A DNA stretch of 21,359 nt. Origin: JANNRR01 sp043736155. Lineage in GTDB: Bacteria > Pseudomonadota > Alphaproteobacteria > Rhodobacterales > Rhodobacteraceae. The translations under genes were made by a program, and so were the position numbers. The notes under the pieces were generated by a model that was given only the letters and a program-made list of their open reading frames with translations, made no database searches and was not told where the DNA came from. Below, piece by piece: positions 6,603-14,173 of the stretch (position 1 is the first letter of the stretch; each line of letters begins with the position of its first letter). The stretch spans positions 1 to 21,359 of the forward strand of contig JAYTDA010000003.1 of NCBI GenBank assembly GCA_043736155.1. The letters are read 5' to 3'.

Positions 6603-7829
6603 ATGGGTGACAGCCAGCCCCCAACCCCGCAACCCGCCTTTGCCGAATTCATCGCCCTGATGGCGATGCTGTTTGCCACCATTGCCTTTGCCATCGATTC
6701 GATGCTGCCGGCGCTGCCGCAGATCGCGGCGGACCTGACGCCGGGGGATGTGAACCGGGCGCAATTGGTCATCACCAGTTTCGTGCTGGGGATCGGAATC
6801 GGATCGTTTGTGGCGGGGCCGTTGTCGGATGCCTATGGCCGCAAGCGGGTGCTGATCGGGGGCATGGCGCTGTTTTCGCTGGCGGCGCTGCTGGCGGCGT
6901 TGGCACAGTCGCTGGAGATGCTGCTGGCGGCGCGGCTGGTGATGGGGCTGGGGGCGGCGGGGCCGCGGATCGTATCGATGGCGCTGGTGCGCGATCTGCA
7001 TCAGGGCCGACAGATGGCGCGGGTGATGAGCTTCATCATGATGGTGTTCATTCTGGTGCCGGCCATTGCCCCTGCGCTGGGCAATCTGTTGATCCAGGCC
7101 GTTGGCTGGCGCGGGCAATTCGGGTCGTTCGTGGTGTTTGCGCTGCTGACCAGCCTGTGGCTGGGGTTAAGGCAACCCGAAACCCTGCCGGTTGCCGCCC
7201 GCCGCCCGTTGCAGGTCCGCAGCCTGTGGCTGGCGATGATCGAGGTGTTTTCCCACCGCAATGTGGTGATCGCCACTGCGGTGTTGACGCTGTTTTACGG
7301 GGTGCTGTTCGCCAACCTGTCCAGCATCCAGCCGATATTCAGCGGCACCTTTGGCAGGGGTGCCGGTTTTCCCTATTGGTTCTTCGGCATCGCGCTGTGT
7401 GCCGGCACCGGCAGCCTGATCAATGCAAGGCTGGTGGTGCGGCTGGGGATGCGGCAGATGATTTCGGCGGCCTTTGCCGGTCAGGCCCTGATCTCGCTGC
7501 TGATGGGGGTCACGACGCTGGCGGGCCTGTGGCCCGACTGGGCCTATTTTCCGGCGTTTCTGGTCTGGACCACCAGCCTGTTCTTCATGGGCGGTCTGAC
7601 CGTTGGCAACCTGAATGCCATTGCCATGGAACCTTTGGGCCATATCGCCGGAATGGCGGCATCGATGACAACGGCGCTGTCCACCGTGCTGGCGGTGGCG
7701 ATTGCAGCCCCGATCGGACTGGCGTTTGACGGCACCCCGGTGCCGCTGGCATTCAGCGTCGCCGCGATGACGGCGTTGGGGTTTTTGCTGATGAAGGCGA
7801 TGAGCGGGGCCAGGGTGGCCGAGGTGTGA
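6603..7829 (+). CDS. MFS transporter, Bcr/CflA-like drug exporter
   Basis: 408 aa, strongly hydrophobic, with the alternation of about 12 membrane segments expected of the major facilitator superfamily. The Bcr/CflA branch is suggested by FIALMAMLFATIAFAIDSMLPALPQIAADL at residues 16-45 (acidic residue inside helix 1) and the loop 2-3 motif A, GPLSDAYGRKRVLIGG (72-87). Motif RLVMGLGAAGPRIVSMALVRD (111-131) follows. These are inner-membrane proton-driven exporters of drugs or metabolites. It starts at an ATG 24 bases after the DsbA-like gene, behind GAAAGGTCATCCC, so the two are probably one operon under the divergent XRE-cupin regulator. Exported compound unknown. Confidence 0.9.
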   Translation: MGDSQPPTPQPAFAEFIALMAMLFATIAFAIDSMLPALPQIAADLTPGDVNRAQLVITSFVLGIGIGSFVAGPLSDAYGRKRVLIGGMALFSLAALLAALAQSLEMLLAARLVMGLGAAGPRIVSMALVRDLHQGRQMARVMSFIMMVFILVPAIAPALGNLLIQAVGWRGQFGSFVVFALLTSLWLGLRQPETLPVAARRPLQVRSLWLAMIEVFSHRNVVIATAVLTLFYGVLFANLSSIQPIFSGTFGRGAGFPYWFFGIALCAGTGSLINARLVVRLGMRQMISAAFAGQALISLLMGVTTLAGLWPDWAYFPAFLVWTTSLFFMGGLTVGNLNAIAMEPLGHIAGMAASMTTALSTVLAVAIAAPIGLAFDGTPVPLAFSVAAMTALGFLLMKAMSGARVAEV

Positions 7830-7900
7830 TTAAGCAATGTCCCGGTCAAATCGGTCAGAGCAGGACTGAACTTACTTTTCCAACACTTGCTTTCGACCTC

Positions 7901-8114
7901 TTGGCAGATTTGGCGGAGACAAATCTGCCAGCGCCTGCCTGCCCGCCATTTTATAGATTGGGGGCAGGCGCTATAGTGCGCGCCAGCCCAGGCAGGCGCT
8001 GGCAGATTGGAGGGGTTCGTTTGCCGCCCGACGCCCCTTGCCTTACGGCTTCGCCTACAGGCAACGGAACCGATGGTGGTTCCACTGGAACCCCCATCAG
8101 ACGGTTCCGAAACA
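7901..8114 (+). repeat. Long structured intergenic repeat, copy 3 (most complete)
   Basis: It fills most of the gene-free stretch 7830-8155 between the convergent exporter and mfd genes; 7830-7900 shows nothing else. It starts TTGGCAGATTTG...CAAATCTGCCA. The large stem pairs 7920-7941 with 7989-8010 and encloses an extra AT-rich piece (CCATTTTATAGATTGGGGG). The 3' half has outer stem TTGCCT/AGGCAA (8038-8043/8059-8064), then CGGAACCG/CGGTTCCG (8065-8072/8102-8109) around GGTTCCA/TGGAACC. Compared with copy 1, TTGCCC/GGGCAA became TTGCCT/AGGCAA and GGCCCCA/TGGGGCC became GGTTCCA/TGGAACC, both pairing-preserving changes. Confidence 0.85.
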
Positions 8115-8122
8115 GAAGGGCA

Positions 8123-8210
8123 CTTTGCCTTTGCCCGCGACCTGCTGGAACCGGCTCACCCCTTCTTCACCGCCAACACCTGTTCCAGCAGATCGCGGGC
8201 AATGGCAAAG
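8123..8210. repeat. Inverted duplication of the mfd 3' coding end around its stop codon
   Basis: 8123-8154 pairs with 8179-8210 at 29 of 32 positions, with a 24-base loop (8155-8178) that contains the mfd stop codon. The right arm is mfd coding sequence for the segment AFAIARDLLEQ near the C-terminus. The left arm lies just past the stop and reads as the same peptide (FAFARDLLE) on the opposite strand. The mfd mRNA could therefore end in a very stable hairpin. No U tract follows on the minus strand. Confidence 0.85.
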
Positions 8211-11200
8211 GCACCCCTGATCCGGTCAGCCTCGGTGGCCCAGTTGCGCTGCAGCACGATTCTGTTGTCTTTCACCTTGGCCGCCCCGCGTTCGGCCTGC
8301 AGGAACGTGACCAGCCCGGCGGGATTGGCGAATTTGTCGTTGTGAAACTGCACCGTTGCCCCTTTCGGCCCGGCATCCAGCCGGGCAATTCCGGCCCGCC
8401 TGCAGGTGGTCTTGATGCGAACAACCAGCAGCAAGGTGTTGACCTCCTTGGGCAATGGCCCGAAACGGTCGATCAGTTCGGCGGCAAACCCCTCCATCTC
8501 CACCTTGGTTTGCAGCAGCGACAGGCGGCGATAGAGGCCAAGGCGCACATCCAGATCGGGCACGTAAGCCTCGGGGATCATCACCGGAACGCCCAGATTG
8601 ATCTGCGGCGACCAGTCATCCTCTGCCACCGCCAGCCCGGTCAATTCGCCGGAGCGCAGCCGGGCAATGGTTTCCTCCAGCATCGCCTGATACAACTCAT
8701 AGCCGACTTCGCGGATATGGCCGGACTGTTCTTCACCCAACAGATTACCGGCGCCGCGCAAGTCCAGATCCTGACTGGCTAAAGTGAACCCGGCCCCCAG
8801 AGAATCCAGGCTTCCCAGCAGCCGCAGCCGCTTTTGCGCCGGGGGGGTCAGCACGGCGCGCGGTTTGGTGGTCAGGTAGGCATAGGCCCGGGTCTTGGCG
8901 CGTCCCACCCGCCCCCGGATCTGATACAGCTGCGACAGCCCGAACATATCGGCGCGGTGGATCACCATGGTGTTGGCGGTGGGAATATCCAGACCGGACT
9001 CCACAATGGTTGTGGCCAGCAGCACATCGTGCTTGCCGTCGTAAAACGCGTTCATCCGGTCGTCAAGCTCGCCCGCCGCCATCTGGCCATGCGCCACCAC
9101 CACCGACACCTCCGGCACCTGATCGCGCAAAAACGCCTCGATCTCCGGCAGGTCGGCGATGCGCGGCACCACATAGAACGATTGCCCGCCCCGGTAATGT
9201 TCGCGCAGCAGCGCCTCGCGGATCGTAATGCTGTCGAACTCGGCGACATAGGTGCGGATCGCCAGCCGGTCGACCGGCGGGGTGCCGATGATCGACAGAT
9301 CTCGCACCCCGTTCAGGCTCAGCTGCAAGGTGCGCGGTATTGGCGTGGCGGTCAGGGTCAGCACATGCACCTCTGCGCGCATTTCCTTCAGCCGTTCCTT
9401 GTGGCCAACGCCGAAATGCTGTTCTTCGTCAATGACAAGCAGCCCGAGGTTCTTGAACCTTATGCTTTTGGCCAGCAGCGCGTGCGTCCCGATGCAGATA
9501 TCGACGGTGCCGTCGGTCAGCCCGGCGCGGGTGTCATTCGCCGCCTTGGTCGAGACAAACCGCGACAGGGTGCGGATATTGATCGGAAAGCCGCGAAACC
9601 GGTCGGAGAAGCTGCGGAAATGCTGGCGGGCGAGAAGGGTGGTGGGGCAGACCACCGCCACCTGCATCCCCGCCATCGCGGCGACAAAGGCGGCGCGCAT
9701 CGCCACTTCGGTCTTGCCAAAGCCGACATCGCCGACCACCAGCCGGTCCATCGGGCTGCCCTGCCCCAGGTCATGGATCACATCGGTGATCGCCGACAGT
9801 TGGTCATCGGTTTCCTGATAGGGAAACCGGGCGCAGAAACTGTCCCACAGCCCCAGCGGCGGTTCAACCACCGGTGCCTTGCGCAGCGCGCGCTCCGCCG
9901 CGATCCGGATCAGCCGTTCGGCAATGATGCGGATCCGTTCCTTCAGCTTCGCCTTTTTCGCCTGCCAGGCCCCGCCGCCCAGCCGGTCCAGCAGCCCTTC
10001 CTCATGGCCATAGCGGCTCAGGAGTTCGATGTTTTCCACCGGCAGATACAGCCTGGCCCCTTCGGCATAGTCGATGGCGATACATTCGTGCGGGGCACCC
10101 AGGGCGCGGATGGTTTCCAGCCCGGTATAGCGGCCAACCCCATGTTCGACATGCACCACCAGATCGCCGGGGGAGAGCGACTGCGCCTCGGTCAGGAAGT
10201 TTTCGGCGCGTCTCCTTTTTTTCAGCGGGCGGATCAGGCGGTCGCCGAGCAGGTCCTGTTCGGCAATCACCGTCAACCCATCGGACTGAAAGCCATGTTC
10301 CAGCGCCCAGACCGCCAGATACAGGCCGCCATGGCCCGGCGGCACATCGCGGATGTCTTTCGCCAGACGAATCTCCGGCACCCGTTCATCCTGCAACAGC
10401 CCCTTGATCCGGTCGCGTGCGCCGTCAGAATAGCTGGCAAAGATCACCTGCCCCTCGGTGCGTTTTGCGCGAAGATGATCGGCCAAGGCCCCGAACAGGC
10501 TGATCTTTTCCATCTGCCGTTCGGGTGCGAAGTCGCGCCCGATCCGGCCACCAGCGTCGATCAACCCCGGCCCGGTGCCCTGTGGCAACGGGTTCAGCTG
10601 CACCACCCGGTGCCCGGCCAAGCCTGCCTGCCATGCCGCATCATCCAGATACATCAGCCCCGGCGGGCAAGGTTTGTAGATCGTATCGATCCGCCCCTTG
10701 GCCGTCATCGCTTCAACACGGGTATCATACTGATCGGCGATGCCGTCCCACCGGGCCAGACGGGCGGCGGTGACCTGATCATCCAGCAGCACCGAGGCGC
10801 CCTGCAGATAGTCGAACAGCGTCTCCATCCGCTCATGAAAGAACGGCAGCCAATGTTCCATGCCCTGATGCTTGCGCCCCGCCGTTACCGCCTCGTACAA
10901 GGGATCATCGGACCCGGCGGCACCAAACTCGATGCGGTAGGTCTGGCGAAACCGCAGGATCGCCGGATCATCCAGGATGATCTCCGACACCGGGGCGAAA
11001 TCGACGGCTGTCAGCTTTTCAATGGTGCGCTGGCTGATCGGATCGAACCGCCGCGCCCCGTCCAGCACATCGCCGAACAGGTCGAGCCGCACCGGGCCGG
11101 TATCGCCGGGGGGATAGATGTCGATGATGCCGCCGCGCACCGCGTAATCGCCGGGTTCCGAGACGGTCGATGTCGGCGAAAACCCCATCCGCGCCAGAAA

Positions 11201-11605
11201 TTGCCTTAAGCCCTTTTCGTTGACACGGGCCCCGACCGAGGCCTGAAACGACGCCCCCTGCACCACCGCGCGCGCCGGTATCCGCTGGGTGGCGGCGTTC
11301 AGCGTGGTCAGCAGGATAAAGGGCTTTGGCAAACCATGCGCCAGTGCCGCCAGCGTCGCCATCCGCGCCGCTGACACGCCCGCATTGGGCGACACCCGGT
11401 CATAGGGCAGGCAATCCCACGCGGGGAAGCTGAGCACCAGCGCATCAGGGGCCAGAAACGCCAGCGCCGTCCGCATCGCCTCCATCCGCTTGTCATCGCG
11501 GGCGACATGCACGACCGGTTTGCCGCGCGACGCCAGTTCGCGGGCCAGCAGGCTGGCGTCAAACCCCTCGGGGGCGCCGCCCCATGTGATGCGATCTGAA
11601 GTCAT
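8156..11605 (-). CDS. mfd: Transcription-repair coupling factor Mfd
   Basis: 1149 aa, full length for the family. Mfd is a DNA translocase that removes stalled RNA polymerase at lesions and recruits UvrA. In order: a UvrB-like N-terminal module (about 1-340, including FPAWDCLPYDRVSPN at 60-74), the RNA-polymerase-interacting CarD-like domain (about 478-535, LSPGDLVVHVEHGVGRYTGLE), and the SF2 helicase core. The core shows Walker A GDVGFGKTE (625-633), DEEQ box (726-729), TATPIPRTLQLS and the translocation segment IVESGLDIPTANT...QIRGRVGRA. A TRCF C-terminal domain follows (about 1000-1110). The ATG start has GGGGATCAACAGC upstream. Start lies 24 bases beyond the stop of the upstream membrane-protein gene, suggesting co-transcription. 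The last codons form one arm of a long inverted repeat. Confidence 0.98.
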   Translation of the reverse strand: MTSDRITWGGAPEGFDASLLARELASRGKPVVHVARDDKRMEAMRTALAFLAPDALVLSFPAWDCLPYDRVSPNAGVSAARMATLAALAHGLPKPFILLTTLNAATQRIPARAVVQGASFQASVGARVNEKGLRQFLARMGFSPTSTVSEPGDYAVRGGIIDIYPPGDTGPVRLDLFGDVLDGARRFDPISQRTIEKLTAVDFAPVSEIILDDPAILRFRQTYRIEFGAAGSDDPLYEAVTAGRKHQGMEHWLPFFHERMETLFDYLQGASVLLDDQVTAARLARWDGIADQYDTRVEAMTAKGRIDTIYKPCPPGLMYLDDAAWQAGLAGHRVVQLNPLPQGTGPGLIDAGGRIGRDFAPERQMEKISLFGALADHLRAKRTEGQVIFASYSDGARDRIKGLLQDERVPEIRLAKDIRDVPPGHGGLYLAVWALEHGFQSDGLTVIAEQDLLGDRLIRPLKKRRRAENFLTEAQSLSPGDLVVHVEHGVGRYTGLETIRALGAPHECIAIDYAEGARLYLPVENIELLSRYGHEEGLLDRLGGGAWQAKKAKLKERIRIIAERLIRIAAERALRKAPVVEPPLGLWDSFCARFPYQETDDQLSAITDVIHDLGQGSPMDRLVVGDVGFGKTEVAMRAAFVAAMAGMQVAVVCPTTLLARQHFRSFSDRFRGFPINIRTLSRFVSTKAANDTRAGLTDGTVDICIGTHALLAKSIRFKNLGLLVIDEEQHFGVGHKERLKEMRAEVHVLTLTATPIPRTLQLSLNGVRDLSIIGTPPVDRLAIRTYVAEFDSITIREALLREHYRGGQSFYVVPRIADLPEIEAFLRDQVPEVSVVVAHGQMAAGELDDRMNAFYDGKHDVLLATTIVESGLDIPTANTMVIHRADMFGLSQLYQIRGRVGRAKTRAYAYLTTKPRAVLTPPAQKRLRLLGSLDSLGAGFTLASQDLDLRGAGNLLGEEQSGHIREVGYELYQAMLEETIARLRSGELTGLAVAEDDWSPQINLGVPVMIPEAYVPDLDVRLGLYRRLSLLQTKVEMEGFAAELIDRFGPLPKEVNTLLLVVRIKTTCRRAGIARLDAGPKGATVQFHNDKFANPAGLVTFLQAERGAAKVKDNRIVLQRNWATEADRIRGAFAIARDLLEQVLAVKKG

Positions 11606-11629
11606 GCTGTTGATCCCCGAAAGGGCCGG

Positions 11630-12157
11630 TCAGGCCCCCAGCGCCCCCAGATTCATGTTTTGCCACATGCCCCACATGGCGGTGACAAAGATCGAGACGA
11701 TGCCAAGTCCCTGGGTCCAGAACCGGTGCCGCACCAGCGTCCGGCGCAGGGCCTCGCCTTGGGGCATGCTGGCTTGCAGCCGTTTCGCGGTCCGCAGGCT
11801 CATCGCCCCCAGAATGGTCATCGGCAGAAACAGCAAAAACACCGCCTGGCACAGTTCGATCTGATAATAGAACCCCAGCAGCGTCAGCATAGTCAGAATG
11901 GCGGACACGATCCCCATCAGCCACAGACCCGAGACACCGGAAATATAGCTGATGCGATTGACGTTGATGCGGACCAGATCCTCCAGATCCTGCTGCGCCT
12001 GGCCACCAAACCGCTTCGCCCGCACCACCAGATCAAACGGCACACCGATCACATAATGACTGGCGCTGGACCACATCACCGCCAGCGCAATCCAGTACCA
12101 CAGGTTCGAAAAGGATCGCAGGTCGATCAGCTCGAATATCGTTTCATACCACTGCAA
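11630..12157 (-). CDS. Conserved four-helix inner-membrane protein upstream of mfd
   Basis: 175 aa beginning at a TTG codon (12155-12157, minus strand). No ATG lies in frame before residue 28, and the conserved-looking N-terminus QWYETIFELIDLRSFSNLWYW requires this start; GGGGACAGG precedes it. Four hydrophobic segments are visible (about 18-38, 74-97, 101-120, 147-166), with a cytoplasm-like charged loop at 44-68 (RAKRFGGQAQQDLEDLVRINVNR). I recognise similar proteins from Rhodobacterales, where automatic annotation sometimes calls them a component of the SufBCD complex; nothing in the sequence supports an iron-sulfur role. It is directly followed by mfd on the same strand. Function unknown. 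Confidence 0.8.
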   Translation of the reverse strand: MQWYETIFELIDLRSFSNLWYWIALAVMWSSASHYVIGVPFDLVVRAKRFGGQAQQDLEDLVRINVNRISYISGVSGLWLMGIVSAILTMLTLLGFYYQIELCQAVFLLFLPMTILGAMSLRTAKRLQASMPQGEALRRTLVRHRFWTQGLGIVSIFVTAMWGMWQNMNLGALGA

Positions 12158-12192
12158 CAGCCTGTCCCCGGATCGTTTCTTGGTCGATGTGG

Positions 12193-12212
12193 CGGGCCTG
12201 TTTGCAGGCCCG
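12193..12212. terminator. Terminator-like hairpin between divergent genes
   Basis: Perfect 8-bp stem CGGGCCTG/CAGGCCCG with loop TTTG, followed on the plus strand by TTTCGGTTTCGG. It lies in the 171-base region between the leftward membrane-protein gene and rightward hemB. It would be part of the hemB leader, or of the other gene's leader, depending on promoter position. An attenuator or a barrier between divergent units are both possible. Confidence 0.45.
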
Positions 12213-12313
12213 TTTCGGTTTCGGCGGACACTATCCGGGTTGGGGACGGATTCCTACCCCTTGAGAGTGGTGAAAATCCATGGCAGCACAGGGAAATTCG
12301 AGGTTTGTCAGAA

Positions 12314-12328
12314 CGCGGTCCCACCGCG
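12314..12328 (+). promoter_or_regulatory. Hairpin abutting the hemB start codon
   Basis: CGCGGT-ccc-ACCGCG forms a perfect 6-bp stem whose last base is directly before the ATG at 12329. No Shine-Dalgarno-like sequence is visible at normal spacing. Either the true start differs (TTG at 12305 or ATG at 12335), or initiation is structurally constrained. Confidence 0.45.
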
Positions 12329-13342
12329 ATGGAGATGCCGGTGCACCCGACCTTTGCCGCCTTTCCCACCACCCGGTTCCGCCGCACCCGCGCCAGTGCT
12401 GCGTTGCGCGATCTGGCACAGGAAAACCGGCTTTCCGTCAAGGATCTGATCTGGCCGGTGTTTGTGCGTGACGGTGTGGGTGAGGTGGAACCGGTGGCAT
12501 CGATGCCCGGCGTCAACCGGCTGTCGGTGGACCGGGTGGTGGCGGCGGCAGAGGATGCACAAGCGCTGGGGATACCGGCAATCTGCCTGTTTCCCTATAC
12601 CGATGCCGCGTTGAAAACAGTGGGTTGCGAAGAGGCGTGGAATCCCGACAACCTGACCAACCGCGCTATCCGGGCGATCAAGGCCGCGGTGCCCTCGATT
12701 GCGGTGATGACCGATGTGGCGCTCGACCCCTATAATTCCCTCGGCCATGACGGTCTGGTGCGGGATGGCCGGGTGCTCAACGACGAGACGCTGGAGGCGC
12801 TGGTGCGCCAGGCCTTGGCGCAGGCCGAGGCGGGGGCGGATATTCTGGGCCCGTCCGACATGATGGATGGCCGGATCGGCGCGATCCGTGCGGCACTGGA
12901 GGCGGCGGGGCACCGCGACGTGGTGATCTTGAGCTATGCCGCCAAGTATGCGAGCGCGTTCTACGGCCCGTTTCGCGATGCCGTCGGCGCATCGGGGGCG
13001 CTGAAGGGCGACAAAAAGACCTATCAGATGAACCCCGGCAATTCGGATGAGGCGCTGCGGCTGGTGGCGCGCGATCTGGCCGAGGGGGCGGATATGGTGA
13101 TGGTCAAACCGGGGATGCCCTATCTGGATATCTGCCGCCGGGTCAAGGATGCGTTTGGGGTGCCGACCTTTGCCTATCAGGTGTCGGGTGAATATGCGAT
13201 GATCCGGGGCGCTGCCGACCGGGACTGGATTGATGGCGAACAGGCGATGCTGGAAAGCCTTTTGTGTTTCAAGCGCGCGGGTTGTGACGGGATCCTCACC
13301 TATTTCGCACCAGAGGCGGCGCGGCTGTTGCAGGCGGGCTGA
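12329..13342 (+). CDS. hemB: Delta-aminolevulinic acid dehydratase (porphobilinogen synthase)
   Basis: 337 aa from the chosen ATG, normal for the family. It condenses two 5-aminolevulinate molecules to porphobilinogen in tetrapyrrole synthesis in the cytoplasm. Schiff-base lysines are visible in LSYAAKYASAFYGPF (Lys206) and DMVMVKPGMPYLD (Lys260). The metal region is TDVALDPYNSLGHDG (128-142), with aspartates in place of the zinc-binding cysteines, so this is the Mg-dependent or alternative-metal type seen in Pseudomonas and alphaproteobacteria. The flap segment RDAVGASGALKGDKKTYQMNP is intact. The frame stays open upstream, but conservation begins near FPTTRFRRTR. Start choice is uncertain because of a hairpin and absent ribosome binding site. 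It is divergent from the membrane-protein/mfd unit. Confidence 0.96.
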   Translation: MEMPVHPTFAAFPTTRFRRTRASAALRDLAQENRLSVKDLIWPVFVRDGVGEVEPVASMPGVNRLSVDRVVAAAEDAQALGIPAICLFPYTDAALKTVGCEEAWNPDNLTNRAIRAIKAAVPSIAVMTDVALDPYNSLGHDGLVRDGRVLNDETLEALVRQALAQAEAGADILGPSDMMDGRIGAIRAALEAAGHRDVVILSYAAKYASAFYGPFRDAVGASGALKGDKKTYQMNPGNSDEALRLVARDLAEGADMVMVKPGMPYLDICRRVKDAFGVPTFAYQVSGEYAMIRGAADRDWIDGEQAMLESLLCFKRAGCDGILTYFAPEAARLLQAG

Positions 13343-13480
13343 TGGGGCCGGTATGTTCGATTTAGGCAAGGCTCCGCCGTCGGTTGGATTGCCTGATCGA
13401 AAGGCATGACAGTTCCCGGCAATGGCGCTATCATGGGTGCCAAGGGTCGCTAAAAACCCATAACAGAGGCGGAGAGCAGA

Positions 13481-14044
13481 ATGTTGACCAAGGTGTTGAC
13501 GAGGCGAAACTTTGTCGCCGCAGCCGGGGCGTCGCTCGGGCTGGCGGCTTGTGGCAATGGCGTGGGCAATGACGGGGCGGCGCAACTGGATGCCCGGGTG
13601 GATGCCACCCGCGATTTCCTGTTCAGCCGCTATCCCGGCACCCAGGGGCTGCGTGACAGGGCTTTTGGAGTGTTTTACATGCCGCTGGTGACCGAGGCAG
13701 GCTTTGGCTTTGGCGGGTCGTATGGCCGTGGCGCGCTGCGGGTCAATGAGGTGACGGTGGACTACTACTCCGCCACCCGCGCCTCTTTCGGGCTGCAGAT
13801 CGGGGCACAGCAATATGCCAATGTGCTGTTCTTCATGACCGAAGGCGCACTGGCAGATTTCCGGTCGTCTGACGGCTGGGCTGCCGGGGCCGAAGTGCGC
13901 TATGCCTTGAACGATCAGGCAGGTGCCGCCGGGGTCGATACCACCACCGAACTGGCCCCGGTGATTGCCTATGTGTTCGGCCAGTCCGGGCTGATCGCCG
14001 GGGCGACGCTGTCCGGGCAGAAATACACCAGGATCATCCCGTAA
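13481..14044 (+). CDS. SYLF/YSC84-domain lipoprotein with twin-arginine signal
   Basis: 187 aa starting at the ATG behind AGGCGGAGAGCAGA, a strong ribosome binding site. The N-terminus MLTKVLTRRNFVAAAGASLGLAAC combines a twin-arginine motif (Arg8-Arg9, TRRNF) with a lipobox (LAAC, Cys24), so it is predicted to be exported folded by Tat and lipid-anchored. The rest matches the SYLF (YSC84) lipid-binding domain: FGVFYMPLVTEAGFGFGGSYGRGAL, DYYSATRASFGLQIGAQQYANVLFFMTEGALADF, and C-terminal GLIAGATLSGQKYTRI. Eukaryotic SYLF proteins bind phosphoinositides; the bacterial role is unclear, probably envelope lipid related. It follows hemB by 138 bases and is convergent with guaB. Confidence 0.88.
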   Translation: MLTKVLTRRNFVAAAGASLGLAACGNGVGNDGAAQLDARVDATRDFLFSRYPGTQGLRDRAFGVFYMPLVTEAGFGFGGSYGRGALRVNEVTVDYYSATRASFGLQIGAQQYANVLFFMTEGALADFRSSDGWAAGAEVRYALNDQAGAAGVDTTTELAPVIAYVFGQSGLIAGATLSGQKYTRIIP

Positions 14045-14098
14045 GGGGTTGGTAGTGCGTCGTTAAACGCAGTTTGACTTCAGTCGCGGCAAAAGACT

Positions 14099-14127
14099 CG
14101 CCGCCCCGGGTCAAGCCCGGGGCGGCG
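14099..14127. terminator. Strong GC-rich palindrome between convergent genes, REP-like core
   Basis: Perfect 12-bp stem CGCCGCCCCGGG/CCCGGGGCGGCG with loop TCAAG. The inner 15 bases CCGGGTCAAGCCCGG are identical to the hairpin core at 5149-5163 and reverse-complementary to that at 5070-5084. It lies between the rightward SYLF lipoprotein gene and leftward guaB, so it may end both transcripts, although no T tract follows on either side. Confidence 0.65.
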
Positions 14128-14173
14128 TGGATTTGGCGGCGCGGCGGCGTTGCAATGCCGCCTGCCTCACCCC

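Noticed and set aside
8834..11209. 791-codon rightward open frame inside mfd
   Set aside because: Antisense shadow of a clear full-length Mfd. GC-rich codons suppress stops on the opposite strand; the product is His/Gln/Arg-rich and has no domain.
11660..12328. Upstream extension of the hemB reading frame
   Set aside because: Begins at a TTG inside the opposite-strand membrane-protein gene. HemB-like sequence begins only near residue 11 of the chosen start, and the added part is shadow-like.
12213..12328. Possible known riboswitch in the hemB leader
   Set aside because: I could not match it to a cobalamin, haem-related or other known riboswitch core; only simple hairpins are visible.
12308..13813. 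501-codon leftward open frame opposite hemB
   Set aside because: Antisense to hemB and the start of the SYLF gene; no domain, composition typical of a complement shadow.
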